A stretch of 64,000 nt of DNA from an uncultured Kiloniellaceae bacterium (GTDB lineage Bacteria > Pseudomonadota > Alphaproteobacteria > Kiloniellales > Kiloniellaceae), in contig CANLSF010000001.1 in assembly GCA_947493695.1 (NCBI GenBank), positions 682,001-746,000 of the forward strand, given 5' to 3'. The notes beneath the pieces are model-generated. The model was given only the letters and a program-made list of their open reading frames with translations, ran no database searches and was not told where the DNA came from. The position numbers were made by a program, and so were the translations under genes. Shown here one piece after another: positions 18,089 to 26,918 of this stretch. Position 1 is the first letter of the stretch. Each line of letters opens with the position of its first letter.

Positions 18089-19950
18089 AGCCCCTCCCCT
18101 TCAACCGCCGCCCGCGTGTCAGCTTGTGCAGCGGACTCCGCGCTGGCGATCTCCCGATAATAAGCGGCGAGAATATGGAAGGCTTCTTTTTTCGTGACCT
18201 TGTCAGCGGCGATCAGGCCTTTGTGATTATACCCGAGCTGAAACATGTTCTGCCGGCGCTCGACCCGGAAATCGTAGAGGATCCAGGGAGACATGCCTTT
18301 CACGTAGTCGAGTTCGCGCAGGGTCGCGATCTGTTTCCGGTAAACCTCCGACATATAGTTCTCGCTGAAGAGCCCGCTGGCCGGGCCCTGTTTAGCAATC
18401 ACGCCATCCGCGCCGGTCTCGCTGATCACGACCGGTCGGTCGGGTCTGGAGTTCGCACCGATTTCGGCGAGGTCCTCGAAATTCTCTTCATACCAGCCGT
18501 AGTATTCATTCAGGCCGATCACATCGATATGGGCCGCCAGCCGGTCCTCGATACGGTTTCTTGAATGATTGACCAGACAGGCGGCGGAGGTCAGACGCGT
18601 AGGATCTGCCGCTTTCGCAGTCTCCGCCAGAGAGCGCATGAAGGCCAGCCGCGCATCCGTGTCAGGGTTTTCGTTGCCCACGGACCAGATAATCACGCTG
18701 GCACGGTTGCGATCACGCCGGATCAGCTCCAGTAACTGGTTTTCCGCATCCCGGTAGGTAGCCGGATTGGCGAAGTCGATCGCCCAGTAGACCGGCACTT
18801 CTTCCCAAAGCAGCAAGCCCAGTTCATCCGCGAGCTCAGCCGCCCGTTCATGATGGGGATAGTGGGCGAGCCGCAGAAAGTTACAGCCGAGCTCCTTTGC
18901 ATGCGCAAAGCGCCGCCTCAGGTCTTCGTCGTTTGTCACCTTGCCCAGTGCGGCGTCGTCCTCATGCACCGAGATGCCGCGTAGAAACAGCGGCGCGCCG
19001 TTCAGCAGAATCTCCGTTCCCCGGCGCTCGATCTGCCGAAAACCGACCCGGTCCGTGACACAGTCGTCGCCCAGGGTCGCGATGACGTCATAGAGATGCG
19101 GTCTCTCGGGGGACCAGAGTTCCGGTGTAACCTCCAGAACAACACTGCCGTTGCCGTCCGCACCGATAGGAATCTCGGCAGTCACATCGAGCTCAGGGAT
19201 TTGCACCTTCGCAAGATGACCCAGTGAGGCTGGAAGATCAGCGGCACGATCTGCCTCGACGGTGACAGAGATCTTTCCATAGCTCCCGTCCGGCACCAGC
19301 TGCACCGACAATCCGCGAATACAGGCGCGCGGCGTCTCGTAAAGGGCGACCTCCCGATAAAGGCCGCCGTAGTTGAACCAGTCTGTGTTGCGCATGGGCA
19401 CCCGGTCGCGGGTGCGCGCGTTGTTCACGCAGGCCATCAGCCAGTTGCGCCCCTCGCGCAGCTGGCCGGTCAGTTCCACACAGAAGGGCGTCGAGGCACC
19501 GTAGTGGTTGCCCAGAAAGACACCGTTCAGAAAAATCTTGCAGTCATAGGCGGCGGCGCCGATCCGTAAGAACTGTCGTTTTCCGGCATCTAGCGTTCCG
19601 ATATCGAGGGGACGTGTGTACCAGGCGCTGCCTTCAAAAAAGTACCACTTCTCTTTCAAGACCGCCCAGTTGGAGGGAACCGGGACCGTCTCGCCCATGT
19701 AGGGGTCGTAGTCCCAGGGTTCCGTCCGGGCTTCGGGCGGCATTGGCTGCATCTCGAACCACTTCTGGCGCAATCCGGTGTCCAGAAGATCGACGCAGAA
19801 ATTCCAATCGCCATCCAGGCTACGCGATGCCCGGCCGCCCGTGAAAAGCAGCGTTTCATGGTTCAGGTTCTGCCTGTTGAAGGGGACGTCGTAGTCCTCG
19901 TCATGCAGCGCCTGAAGCGCATTCTCCGCCATATCCGAGCGTTCGAGCAT
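18085..19950 (-). CDS. uidA: Beta-glucuronidase (GH2)
   Basis: 621 aa, cytoplasmic (no signal peptide). Hydrolyses beta-D-glucuronides to glucuronate and an aglycone. GH2 layout: sugar-binding N-domain (about 40-205), immunoglobulin-like domain (about 205-310), TIM barrel (about 310-605). Catalytic residues: acid/base E427 in SVGNENPDT and nucleophile E511 in VISETGADG. The N-x-K motif that recognises the glucuronate carboxylate is present as N575-H576-K577-G578 (E. coli NKKG). NEYYGWY is also shared with UidA. GGAG lies about ten bases before ATG 19950. Follows dctP by 36 bases. Confidence 0.92.
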   Translation of the reverse strand: MLERSDMAENALQALHDEDYDVPFNRQNLNHETLLFTGGRASRSLDGDWNFCVDLLDTGLRQKWFEMQPMPPEARTEPWDYDPYMGETVPVPSNWAVLKEKWYFFEGSAWYTRPLDIGTLDAGKRQFLRIGAAAYDCKIFLNGVFLGNHYGASTPFCVELTGQLREGRNWLMACVNNARTRDRVPMRNTDWFNYGGLYREVALYETPRACIRGLSVQLVPDGSYGKISVTVEADRAADLPASLGHLAKVQIPELDVTAEIPIGADGNGSVVLEVTPELWSPERPHLYDVIATLGDDCVTDRVGFRQIERRGTEILLNGAPLFLRGISVHEDDAALGKVTNDEDLRRRFAHAKELGCNFLRLAHYPHHERAAELADELGLLLWEEVPVYWAIDFANPATYRDAENQLLELIRRDRNRASVIIWSVGNENPDTDARLAFMRSLAETAKAADPTRLTSAACLVNHSRNRIEDRLAAHIDVIGLNEYYGWYEENFEDLAEIGANSRPDRPVVISETGADGVIAKQGPASGLFSENYMSEVYRKQIATLRELDYVKGMSPWILYDFRVERRQNMFQLGYNHKGLIAADKVTKKEAFHILAAYYREIASAESAAQADTRAAVEGEGL

Positions 19951-19986
19951 CGGCAGGGTCTCCAGCCGTGTAGTTTAACCGGACGC

Positions 19987-20964
19987 TTATTGCGCCTTGG
20001 CTTTAATGCGTGCGATCAGGTCAGCGACGACCTTGGACTTCGCCGCGGCTTCTTCGTGCATCGGCAAAACAGCCTCGATGAAGGGGCCTTTTTCCACTTC
20101 GATGAACTTCACGCCCAGGTCCGCCTTGGCCTGCTCAACCGCCGCGGCGCTCATGGCGTCCCACTGCTCACGATGAAACAGCATCGAGTCTTTCGCGGCC
20201 TGGCGCATCGCCGACTGGTGCTCGGCGCTCAGATCGCCCCAGGTCGTGGTCGAGATCATGACAACCGACGGGATCATGGTGTGGCCATCATCTGAATAGA
20301 CTTTGGAGACCTCGCCGTGACGCGCACTGGTCAGGGCCATCGGATTGTTTTCCGCGCCGTCGACCACACCCTGCTGCAGGGCGCTGTAGAGCTCACCCCA
20401 GGCAATCGGGGTCGGGTTACCGCCCAGAAGCTCGACCATCCGGATAGCCGAAGGGCTTGGCTGAACCCGGATCTTCATGCCTTTCAGGTCGGCAGGCGAA
20501 CGGATCTCCTTGTTGGCGTAAAAAGAGCGGGCACCTTCGATGTAATAGGTCAGGCCGATAAAGCCCTTGTCGGCCGAGGCGGCCAGAATGTCGTCACCGA
20601 TTTCGCTGCTCAGAACATCGAAGTAATGATCTGCGCTGGTGAAGATATAAGGCAGGTTCAGGGCGCCGTAGGATTCTTCGAAGGCTTCCAGTTCGGAAGC
20701 GTTCGAGCGCGCCATATCCAGCGAACCGTTCTGCATCAGCTCCATAGATTCACGCTGCGTGCCAAGCTGCGCGTTGGCGTAGATCCGGACCTTGAGATCG
20801 CCGTTGGTCAGCTCGTTCACCCGCTTTGCCATGAATTCCATGGACTTATGCAGTGGGTGATCTTCAGGGTTGTTATGGTTCAAACGCAGAGTCTTTGCTT
20901 CAGCGCTCACGCTGAGAGCCAGCATGCCGGCCGCAGCCAGCATCGTGATCTTGGAAAATTTCAT
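19987..20964 (-). CDS. dctP: TRAP transporter substrate-binding protein of the glucuronide cassette
   Basis: 325 aa periplasmic DctP-fold protein. Signal peptide MKFSKITMLAAAGMLALSVS ends at AEA; mature N-terminus KTLRLNHNNPEDHPLHKSME. Later motifs: GTQRESMELMQNGSLDMARS, LKGMKIRVQPSP with the carboxylate-binding arginine, and LQQGVVDGAENN. Linkage to uidA and uxuR suggests a glucuronide, glucuronate or other uronate ligand. Unusually, it is transcribed away from its membrane subunits dctQM, with the putative UxuR operators between. Confidence 0.92.
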   Translation of the reverse strand: MKFSKITMLAAAGMLALSVSAEAKTLRLNHNNPEDHPLHKSMEFMAKRVNELTNGDLKVRIYANAQLGTQRESMELMQNGSLDMARSNASELEAFEESYGALNLPYIFTSADHYFDVLSSEIGDDILAASADKGFIGLTYYIEGARSFYANKEIRSPADLKGMKIRVQPSPSAIRMVELLGGNPTPIAWGELYSALQQGVVDGAENNPMALTSARHGEVSKVYSDDGHTMIPSVVMISTTTWGDLSAEHQSAMRQAAKDSMLFHREQWDAMSAAAVEQAKADLGVKFIEVEKGPFIEAVLPMHEEAAAKSKVVADLIARIKAKAQ

Positions 20965-21103
20965 TATCTCTTCCTCCCATGTGACGGCGTTATTTCACAC
21001 CCGATTCCACCTGCCGTGAGACCTTGGCGGAAACCGCGTGCAACAGTGACGTGCGGTCGGCTCATCGACCGTGATTTTTAAAACTGATCGCCCAATTCGT
21101 AAT

Positions 21104-21138
21104 TTCAGTCAACCATTTTCAAAATTGGTTGACCAAAA
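21104..21138. promoter_or_regulatory. Two UxuR/FadR-class operator boxes in inverted orientation
   Basis: Box 1, AATTGGTTGACCAAAA (21123-21138), has the palindrome TTGGT-TG-ACCAA (21125-21136), close to the TTGGTATACCAA core recalled for enterobacterial UxuR/ExuR. Box 2 on the other strand shares TGGTTGAC (complement of 21108-21115) but has a degenerate second half. The two centres are about 20 bp apart, roughly two helical turns. The site lies between dctP (-) and dctQ (+), where one repressor could control both transcripts. Confidence 0.7.
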
Positions 21139-21247
21139 AGGCGATGTAGGGCAGTAGGACAGGAGTGCCCGACGAAGAAAGGGCAGAAAAATGCGCACGC
21201 CACCGATCCCCTCGGCTATGCGTGCTTCGATGTTGGGAGGAAAAGGC

Positions 21248-21772
21248 ATGGACCGCGTAACGCGTGTCGTAGATGCCGTATTGCGGCTGGTGATCGTTTC
21301 GGCCTTCGCGGTCCTCGTGGTCTGCGTAATCTGGCAGGTCTTTTCACGCTATGTGCTCGGCACCCCCAGCACCGTGACGGACGAAATGGCACGCTTCCTC
21401 TTCATCTGGGTCGCTTTGCTGGGCGGCGCCTATACCCTGGGGCAGCGGCGGCATCTTGCCATCGATCTGCTGCCCTCGGTGACGTCGGGTTCGACGCGCT
21501 TCGCCGTGAACACAGCGATCCTTGCCGCGATCGCAATCTTTGCCGCTGTCGTCATGCTTTACGGCGGGATCAATCTGGTGTCCCGCACCTTGGCGACCGG
21601 ACAGGTTTCGCCCGCGCTGCGGCTGCCCATGGGGCTGATCTACATTGCCATTCCCTTGTCGGGCGCCGGGATCCTCTACTACTGCCTGACATTCCTGCGC
21701 GATCTGATTGCGAGCGGACGCGGACCCAATGAACGCACCGAGGCCGCTCCCCTCGGCGGACCTTTGGACTAG
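21248..21772 (+). CDS. dctQ: TRAP transporter small membrane subunit, DctQ family (glucuronide cassette)
   Basis: 174 aa from ATG 21248, chosen because GGGAGG lies eight bases upstream; the in-frame ATG at 21191 has no such site. Four hydrophobic segments; family pattern WQVFSRYVLGTPSTVTDEMA and GQRRHLAIDLL. Partner of DctM immediately downstream (nine-base gap) and of the divergent DctP. The polar C-terminal tail (about 150-174) is not membrane-embedded. Confidence 0.9.
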   Translation: MDRVTRVVDAVLRLVIVSAFAVLVVCVIWQVFSRYVLGTPSTVTDEMARFLFIWVALLGGAYTLGQRRHLAIDLLPSVTSGSTRFAVNTAILAAIAIFAAVVMLYGGINLVSRTLATGQVSPALRLPMGLIYIAIPLSGAGILYYCLTFLRDLIASGRGPNERTEAAPLGGPLD

Positions 21773-21781
21773 GAGCCCAGC

Positions 21782-23083
21782 ATGGACGTTCAATCGGTCG
21801 CCGTTCTCTTCGGGTCTTTCGTACTGCTGATGGTTCTGGGCGTGCCAATCGCCTTTGCCATCGGTCTCTCGGCCTTTGCCACCTTCCTGCTCTTCATGTC
21901 CTTCGAACAGTCCGTCTATATCGTCGCACAGCAGGTTGCCTCCGGTCTCGACAGCTTCACGCTCCTGGCAATTCCCTTCTTCATCCTGGCAGGCAATATC
22001 ATGAACCGGGGCGGGATCGCCCTGCGCCTGATCGAATTCGCCAAGGTGCTGGGGGGACGTTTGCCCGGTGCGCTGGCGCATTGCAATGTCATCGCCAACA
22101 TGATGTTCGGTTCAATCTCCGGCTCGGCAGTCGCTTCCGCCGCTGCGGTCGGCGGCGTCATGGCCCCGCTGCAAAAGAAAGAAGGCTACGATCCGGCATT
22201 TTCGACCGCGGTCAATGTCGCCTCCTGCCCGACCGGTCTGCTCATCCCGCCCAGCTCGACCTTTATCGTCTTCTCCCTTATCACCAACGGCACATCGGTC
22301 GCCGCCCTTTTCGTGGCAGGCTATGTGCCCGGCATTCTCATGGGCCTCTCGTTGATGCTGGTCGCAGGCGTAATCGCCAAGCGCCGCGGCTATCCCCTTG
22401 CGCCCCGTCCATCGATGAAGGAGGTGGCTGAAAAAACCCTGGCCGCAATGTTGCCGCTTGGATTGATCGTCATCGTCATGGGCGGCATCGTCGGTGGAAT
22501 CTTCACCGCGACCGAGGCCTCGGCAGTCGCAGTCGTATACACCCTCATCCTGGCAATGGTCTGGTACCGCGAGATCTCCTGGCGGGATCTTCCCTCCATT
22601 ATCCTGGAAAGCGCAGTGACAACCGCCATCGTGCTTCTGATGATCGGCTGCTCGATTGCGATGTCGAAGGCCATGGCCTTTGCCGATATTCCCTATTCCA
22701 TCTCGGACGCCCTGCTCGCCCTGTCGGATAATCCGCTGGTGCTACTGCTGATCATCAATCTTGCGCTGCTGGTGGTCGGCACCTTCATGGACATGACACC
22801 GGCACTGCTGATCTTCACGCCGATCTTCCTGCCGGTCGTCGGTGACCTGGGCATGGACCCGGTCCATTTCGGCGTGATGATGACCTTCAACCTCTGTATC
22901 GGCATCTGCACACCGCCGGTGGGATCCGCTCTCTTCGTCGGTTGCTCGGTGGGACACGTAAAGATCGGGCAGGTGATAAAACCCATGCTGCCCTTCTACG
23001 CCGTTCTGGTCGCACTTCTCTTGATCGTGACCTATGTGCCGTCGCTCAGCCTCTTCCTGCCGCGTTTGCTGCTCGGCTACTAA
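21782..23083 (+). CDS. dctM: TRAP transporter large membrane subunit, DctM family (glucuronide cassette)
   Basis: 433 aa, ATG 21782 with AGGAG in good position. Inner-membrane transport subunit. Motifs: GVPIAFAIGLSAFATFLLF, LAHCNVIANMMFGSISGSAV, CPTGLLIPPSSTFIVFSL and GICTPPVGSALFVG. Multiple membrane helices, normal length. No isomerase or kinase for glucuronate (uxaC, uxuA, uxuB, kdgK) follows, so the rest of the pathway must be elsewhere. Confidence 0.92.
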   Translation: MDVQSVAVLFGSFVLLMVLGVPIAFAIGLSAFATFLLFMSFEQSVYIVAQQVASGLDSFTLLAIPFFILAGNIMNRGGIALRLIEFAKVLGGRLPGALAHCNVIANMMFGSISGSAVASAAAVGGVMAPLQKKEGYDPAFSTAVNVASCPTGLLIPPSSTFIVFSLITNGTSVAALFVAGYVPGILMGLSLMLVAGVIAKRRGYPLAPRPSMKEVAEKTLAAMLPLGLIVIVMGGIVGGIFTATEASAVAVVYTLILAMVWYREISWRDLPSIILESAVTTAIVLLMIGCSIAMSKAMAFADIPYSISDALLALSDNPLVLLLIINLALLVVGTFMDMTPALLIFTPIFLPVVGDLGMDPVHFGVMMTFNLCIGICTPPVGSALFVGCSVGHVKIGQVIKPMLPFYAVLVALLLIVTYVPSLSLFLPRLLLGY

Positions 23084-23265
23084 ACCCGAACGGCGGCAGC
23101 GACGAGCGGAACAGCCTGTGGTTGGCGAAGGACGAGCTGTCGCAGCAGCCTTTCCGGCCTTGGCGGCGCGGGGCTTTGTCGCGTAAAGTCAGAGTGTGAA
23201 CCTGGCTCTTATGGCGCCGGGTAAGACCGTCAGATTCTGCACGACATCACTAGAGGCAAAAGAGA

Positions 23266-23454
23266 ATGACCGAGTCCACCGCCCGGCTGGATCCCAAACT
23301 ACTGGAGATCCTGGTTTGCCCGATGACCAAGAGTCCGCTGGAATACGATGCGAAAGCGCAGGAGCTGATCAGCCGGCAGGCGCAGCTCGCCTATCCGATC
23401 CGGGACGGCATCCCGATCATGCTGGCCGACGAAGCCCGCGCGCTCGACGACTAA
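23266..23454 (+). CDS. Trm112-family small protein (UPF0434/YcaR type)
   Basis: 62 aa from ATG 23266. Family signature: [20 protein letters not shown], then [18 protein letters not shown]. In this bacterial branch only one Cys of the former zinc knuckle remains (CP at about 18). Eukaryotic Trm112 is a methyltransferase partner; the bacterial role is uncertain. Followed after 45 bases by the DUF971 gene, a common pairing. Confidence 0.92.
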   Translation: MTESTARLDPKLLEILVCPMTKSPLEYDAKAQELISRQAQLAYPIRDGIPIMLADEARALDD

Positions 23455-23499
23455 CGCGGTGACATCCTCCTTCACTCCCAGCGAAAGCCTTCCAACATC

Positions 23500-23889
23500 A
23501 TGATCGAAGAACAGTCTTCTCAGAATCTCGAGACCAAGCACTGGCCCAGCGAGATCCGCTACATCTCCGAAGACAAGCGTCTGGAGATCGACTTCGACAA
23601 CGGGAAGGCCTTTTCCTACAGCGCGGAACTCTTGCGGGTCGAGAGCCCCTCGGCAGAGGTCCAAGGACATGGGCCCGGTCAGAAACAGACTCTGCCCGGC
23701 CGCCGGCACGTGGGCATCATGGCGGTCGAGCCGGTCGGCAACTACGCGGTCAAGATCAAGTTCGACGACCTGCATGATACCGGCATCTTCTCCTGGCAAT
23801 ACCTCTACAAGCTTGGCGAGGAACAGGACGAGATCTGGGCGGCTTATCTCAGCGAACTTGAGAAAAAGGGCCTGTCGCGCGACCCCTGA
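23500..23889 (+). CDS. DUF971 / gamma-butyrobetaine hydroxylase N-terminal-like protein
   Basis: 129 aa. DUF971 features: WPSEIRYISEDKRLEIDFDN, FSYSAELLRVESPSAEVQGH and the C-terminal VGNYAVKIKFDDLHDTGIFS-W-YLY. This small domain forms the N-terminus of some oxygenases and also exists alone, where Fe-S or partner-binding roles have been proposed. No oxygenase domain is attached. Sits in the ancestral LON-Trm112-DUF971 neighbourhood. Confidence 0.88.
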   Translation: MIEEQSSQNLETKHWPSEIRYISEDKRLEIDFDNGKAFSYSAELLRVESPSAEVQGHGPGQKQTLPGRRHVGIMAVEPVGNYAVKIKFDDLHDTGIFSWQYLYKLGEEQDEIWAAYLSELEKKGLSRDP

Positions 23890-24093
23890 CGTCTGCGCAC
23901 TTCACCCCGCAGCCCACTCCCCTGATGACTGCGTCAAAAAAATTTCTCCGTGCCGCTTGCAGGCAAACGCCAAGCGATTGCGGGAAAGTCGTGTGTCCGC
24001 ATTGCTGCAGACTGCTCTTCTGAAATTATGGCGAATCCCGGGCGCGTTGAATCCCTGCGCTTCGGTTTCCGCTCATGGATTTGGAGGTGCGAT

Positions 24094-25347
24094 GTGTTGA
24101 CGTCCCGGACATCCTGGATCGACGCGCAGGCGAGAGCCCGGCGCATGATCGAAGACACCCGCGCGACACTGGATTTCGCCAAACTGCGCAGCTATCGCCT
24201 GGAACGGGTTCGCGCAGAACTGCGCCGCCGGGATTACAGCGGCTGTGTGCTCTTCGACCCCCTTAACCTGCGCTATGCCACCGACAGCCGCAACATGGCG
24301 GTCTGGACCCTGCACAACGCGGTGCGCTACGCCTACATCGCGACCGAGGGCTCGGTGGTCCTGTTCGACTTCCATAACTGCGAGCATCTCTCGGACCATC
24401 TGAACCTGATCGACGAGACCCGCCCGGCAACGGCCTGGTCTTACTTTGCCGCGGGACCAAGAAAGCGCGAACGCGCGCAGGCCTGGGCAGCGGAAATCAC
24501 GGATCTGGTCACGGTCCATGGCGGCGGCAACAGGCGTCTCGCGATCGACAGCTGCAATCCGGAGGGCTACCGGGCGCTTGCCGAGCTTGGTGTCGAGGTC
24601 TTCGACGCCCAGGAGGTCCTGGAACAGGCGCGCAGCATTAAATCTCCCGAAGAACTGGCCTGCATGCGGGCCTCGGTCGCGACCGCCGAAGCCGCCATGA
24701 CCAAGATGTACGAAGCGCTCGAACCTGGCATGACCGAAAATCAGCTCTGGGCCATCATGAACGAGGTCAACGCGGCCATGGACGGCGAATGGATCGAGAC
24801 CCGTCTGCTGGCATCCGGCAAGCGCTGTAACCCCTGGTTCCAGGAGAGTGGTGACGCGGTGATCCGGTCGGGTGACCTGGTCTCCTTCGACACCGATCTG
24901 GTCGGCCCCTTCGGCTATTGCTCGGACATCTCGCGCAGCTTCATCTGCGGCAAGCCCAACGATGAACAGCGTCGTCTCTACCGCCTGGCGCTGGAACAGA
25001 TACAGACCAACATGGAACTTCTGCGCCCCGGTTTGAGCTTTCGCGAACTGGCGGAGATCGCCTGGAAGATGCCCGCCTCCTGCCTGCCCAACCGCTACTC
25101 AGTGGTGGTGCACGGCGTCGGCCTCTGCGATGAATACCCCAGCTGCGTCTACCTGGAGGACTTCGAAACCGGCGGCTACGACGGTCATTTCGAAGCCGGC
25201 ATGACCGTCTGTGTGGAGAGCTACATGGGCGAGGAAGGCGGCAGCATCGGCGTGAAGCTGGAACAACAGGTCCTGATCACCGAAACCGGCATCAAAGAAA
25301 TCTCAAGCTTCCCCTTCGAGGAAAAGCTGCTGAACAGGGAGATTTAA
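24094..25347 (+). CDS. dddP: DMSP lyase DddP (M24-like)
   Basis: Cleaves dimethylsulfoniopropionate to dimethyl sulfide and acrylate. The start is GTG 24094 (or TTG 24097) because GGAGG lies at 24083-24087; an ORF extension to 23950 is not favoured. The 417-aa protein has all DddP positions I recall from the Ruegeria enzyme at matching spacing: D266, D268, D278, H340, E375 and E390 as metal ligands, Tyr335 five before the His, and the catalytic Asp346 six after it (VHGVGLCDEYP). IETRLLASG and NPWFQESG are also DddP-like. No acrylate genes (acuI, acuR) are adjacent. A peptidase relative remains possible until assayed. Confidence 0.82.
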   Translation: MLTSRTSWIDAQARARRMIEDTRATLDFAKLRSYRLERVRAELRRRDYSGCVLFDPLNLRYATDSRNMAVWTLHNAVRYAYIATEGSVVLFDFHNCEHLSDHLNLIDETRPATAWSYFAAGPRKRERAQAWAAEITDLVTVHGGGNRRLAIDSCNPEGYRALAELGVEVFDAQEVLEQARSIKSPEELACMRASVATAEAAMTKMYEALEPGMTENQLWAIMNEVNAAMDGEWIETRLLASGKRCNPWFQESGDAVIRSGDLVSFDTDLVGPFGYCSDISRSFICGKPNDEQRRLYRLALEQIQTNMELLRPGLSFRELAEIAWKMPASCLPNRYSVVVHGVGLCDEYPSCVYLEDFETGGYDGHFEAGMTVCVESYMGEEGGSIGVKLEQQVLITETGIKEISSFPFEEKLLNREI

Positions 25348-25402
25348 AAAAGGCGAGCACGACTGCCAGCCTAGTGTCGGTTGCACCGATAAATGCAATA
25401 TA

Positions 25403-26242
25403 TTACTTGCAGACTCCGCGGCTTGAGTAAGCAATATACCAGAGACCATCGCATTTCGAACTTACATAACTTTCAACCCTGGGCATAGGTTCGTTCATCA
25501 TAATGCGCACGTGCAACGGTGGTTTGTTCTCAATGGCGAGACCGTCGTAGAACTGCCGAGCGGCCTCGTCATCCTGCTCCACCTTGAAGTAATAATCTTT
25601 GAGCCCAGGCCTAATGCCGACGACCTCTCCGACCCAGGTATCTTTTCGATGGATATACCCCATCGGCAGAACAACGGACAGATCGCCGACGTATACCGTT
25701 TCCCCTGCCGCAACCGTAAATTCAATCCGCCGTGTCGGCGAGAAGCGTGAAATAATCCAATGTGGATTGCCAACGGCGTTCCACACATAGCGGTAGGTCC
25801 CTGGCTCCACGGCAACCGCATAGAAGCTGTTTGTTTCCGAACTGTATTCGATCTTTTTAGCCGTATCCCATCCGCTCTCACCCTTGAGCACCCGGCCACT
25901 GTAAGGCGTTTCGAGAGGTTGTGTGGTGTAATAAATACTGATCGCCTTGTACTCTAGGTCGCTTGAAGCAACGAACTCTCCACGCATCAAGACGATGGCC
26001 TTCTTAGAAAGGTCGAGGGCGCCATCCTTCTTCTGACGGGCGATTTGTGATCCGCCATCACTGCTCTTTTCGTATTTCTCTGTTTTCTGGAAATAGAGTT
26101 TGGCTTCAGGTCCCTCTAAGGGTCGCTGTGAGACACAACCAACGACAAGCAAGCCGACAACGGAGAGGGCAACTAGGCGCCCGATCAAACGAGCAAAAGA
26201 TCCGCAACCACCGTCAGCTGCATTGATACACAGTGTTGTCAT
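25403..26242 (-). CDS. Putative lipoprotein, unknown function
   Basis: 279 aa from ATG 26242, chosen because this start gives the same leader as the gene at 28088-28843; the frame extends nine codons further. The N-terminus has MTTLCINAADGGCG, a hydrophobic stretch and a lipobox-like VVGC near residue 36, so membrane anchoring is likely. The body (about 70-270) looks beta-rich, with segments such as VEPGTYRYVWNA and FTVAAGETVYVGDLSV. I do not recognise a named family. Last gene of a four-gene lipoprotein group on this strand. Confidence 0.7.
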   Translation of the reverse strand: MTTLCINAADGGCGSFARLIGRLVALSVVGLLVVGCVSQRPLEGPEAKLYFQKTEKYEKSSDGGSQIARQKKDGALDLSKKAIVLMRGEFVASSDLEYKAISIYYTTQPLETPYSGRVLKGESGWDTAKKIEYSSETNSFYAVAVEPGTYRYVWNAVGNPHWIISRFSPTRRIEFTVAAGETVYVGDLSVVLPMGYIHRKDTWVGEVVGIRPGLKDYYFKVEQDDEAARQFYDGLAIENKPPLHVRIMMNEPMPRVESYVSSKCDGLWYIAYSSRGVCK

Positions 26243-26338
26243 ACTAACTCTCACTCCTCGCACACCCAATCAGAACCAGACGCTTTGAAATTTGCGATGA
26301 ATCGCACCTAACCTGGACTTGATTGACGATCCCACAGA

Positions 26339-26905
26339 TCAGAGCAACTGGATCGAGGCCATGATTTTCTCCGCCTCTTCAGCATAGGCGTCGAAGTAAT
26401 GCACGTCCGTGCCCCAGTAAGAAATCGCCTGAAGCTTCTCATCAACAACTGCAGCCAAAACGGATTGACGCATGTGCAGGCCAGTGCGTGTCGTAAAGGT
26501 CAACTCGAACCGGAAGCCATCCACCGAACCGAATTTTGCCGGACGAAGATTCATCGCCTCGACGCTCTCGCCACCGTTCTTCGTCGTGGAACTGACAAAG
26601 AGCTCCTGTACATCCGTAGCCTTCATATCTGACCGGAACTTTGGAAACTCGACAGTGCGCCGCTCAAAAAGAGCCTGATCGTTGGCAATATCGTGCCAAA
26701 ACTCGATGACGTTCAGACCAACCCCATCCGCGGTCCACTGTTCCGAGATTGACGGGAAAGAAAGATTGTTCAGTCCATTCCATTTCTCGGTCGGTTGAAC
26801 ACTGTAAGCACTGCCAAACGTTTGCACCTCGGGCGGCACCTCCCTGATATGCGTGCAGCTGGCTAAAATCAGCAGGAAGGGAATGAAGAGAAGACTGGGT
26901 CTCAT
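26339..26905 (-). CDS. Putative lipoprotein, unknown function
   Basis: 188 aa. Short lipoprotein signal MRPSLLFIPFLLILASC, modified Cys at position 17. The mature part contains WNGLNNLSFPSISEQWTADG and a C-terminal FDAYAEEAEKIMASI helix. It resembles small envelope proteins of unknown role. Lies 13 bases after the M48 protease gene, so the two are probably cotranscribed; 96 bases then separate it from the next lipoprotein gene. Confidence 0.72.
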   Translation of the reverse strand: MRPSLLFIPFLLILASCTHIREVPPEVQTFGSAYSVQPTEKWNGLNNLSFPSISEQWTADGVGLNVIEFWHDIANDQALFERRTVEFPKFRSDMKATDVQELFVSSTTKNGGESVEAMNLRPAKFGSVDGFRFELTFTTRTGLHMRQSVLAAVVDEKLQAISYWGTDVHYFDAYAEEAEKIMASIQLL

Positions 26906-26918
26906 AGCGGTTCTGGCC

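Noticed and set aside
23950-24093. 48-codon upstream extension of dddP
   Set aside because: GGAGG at 24083-24087 positions the start at GTG 24094, and the extension does not resemble the family.
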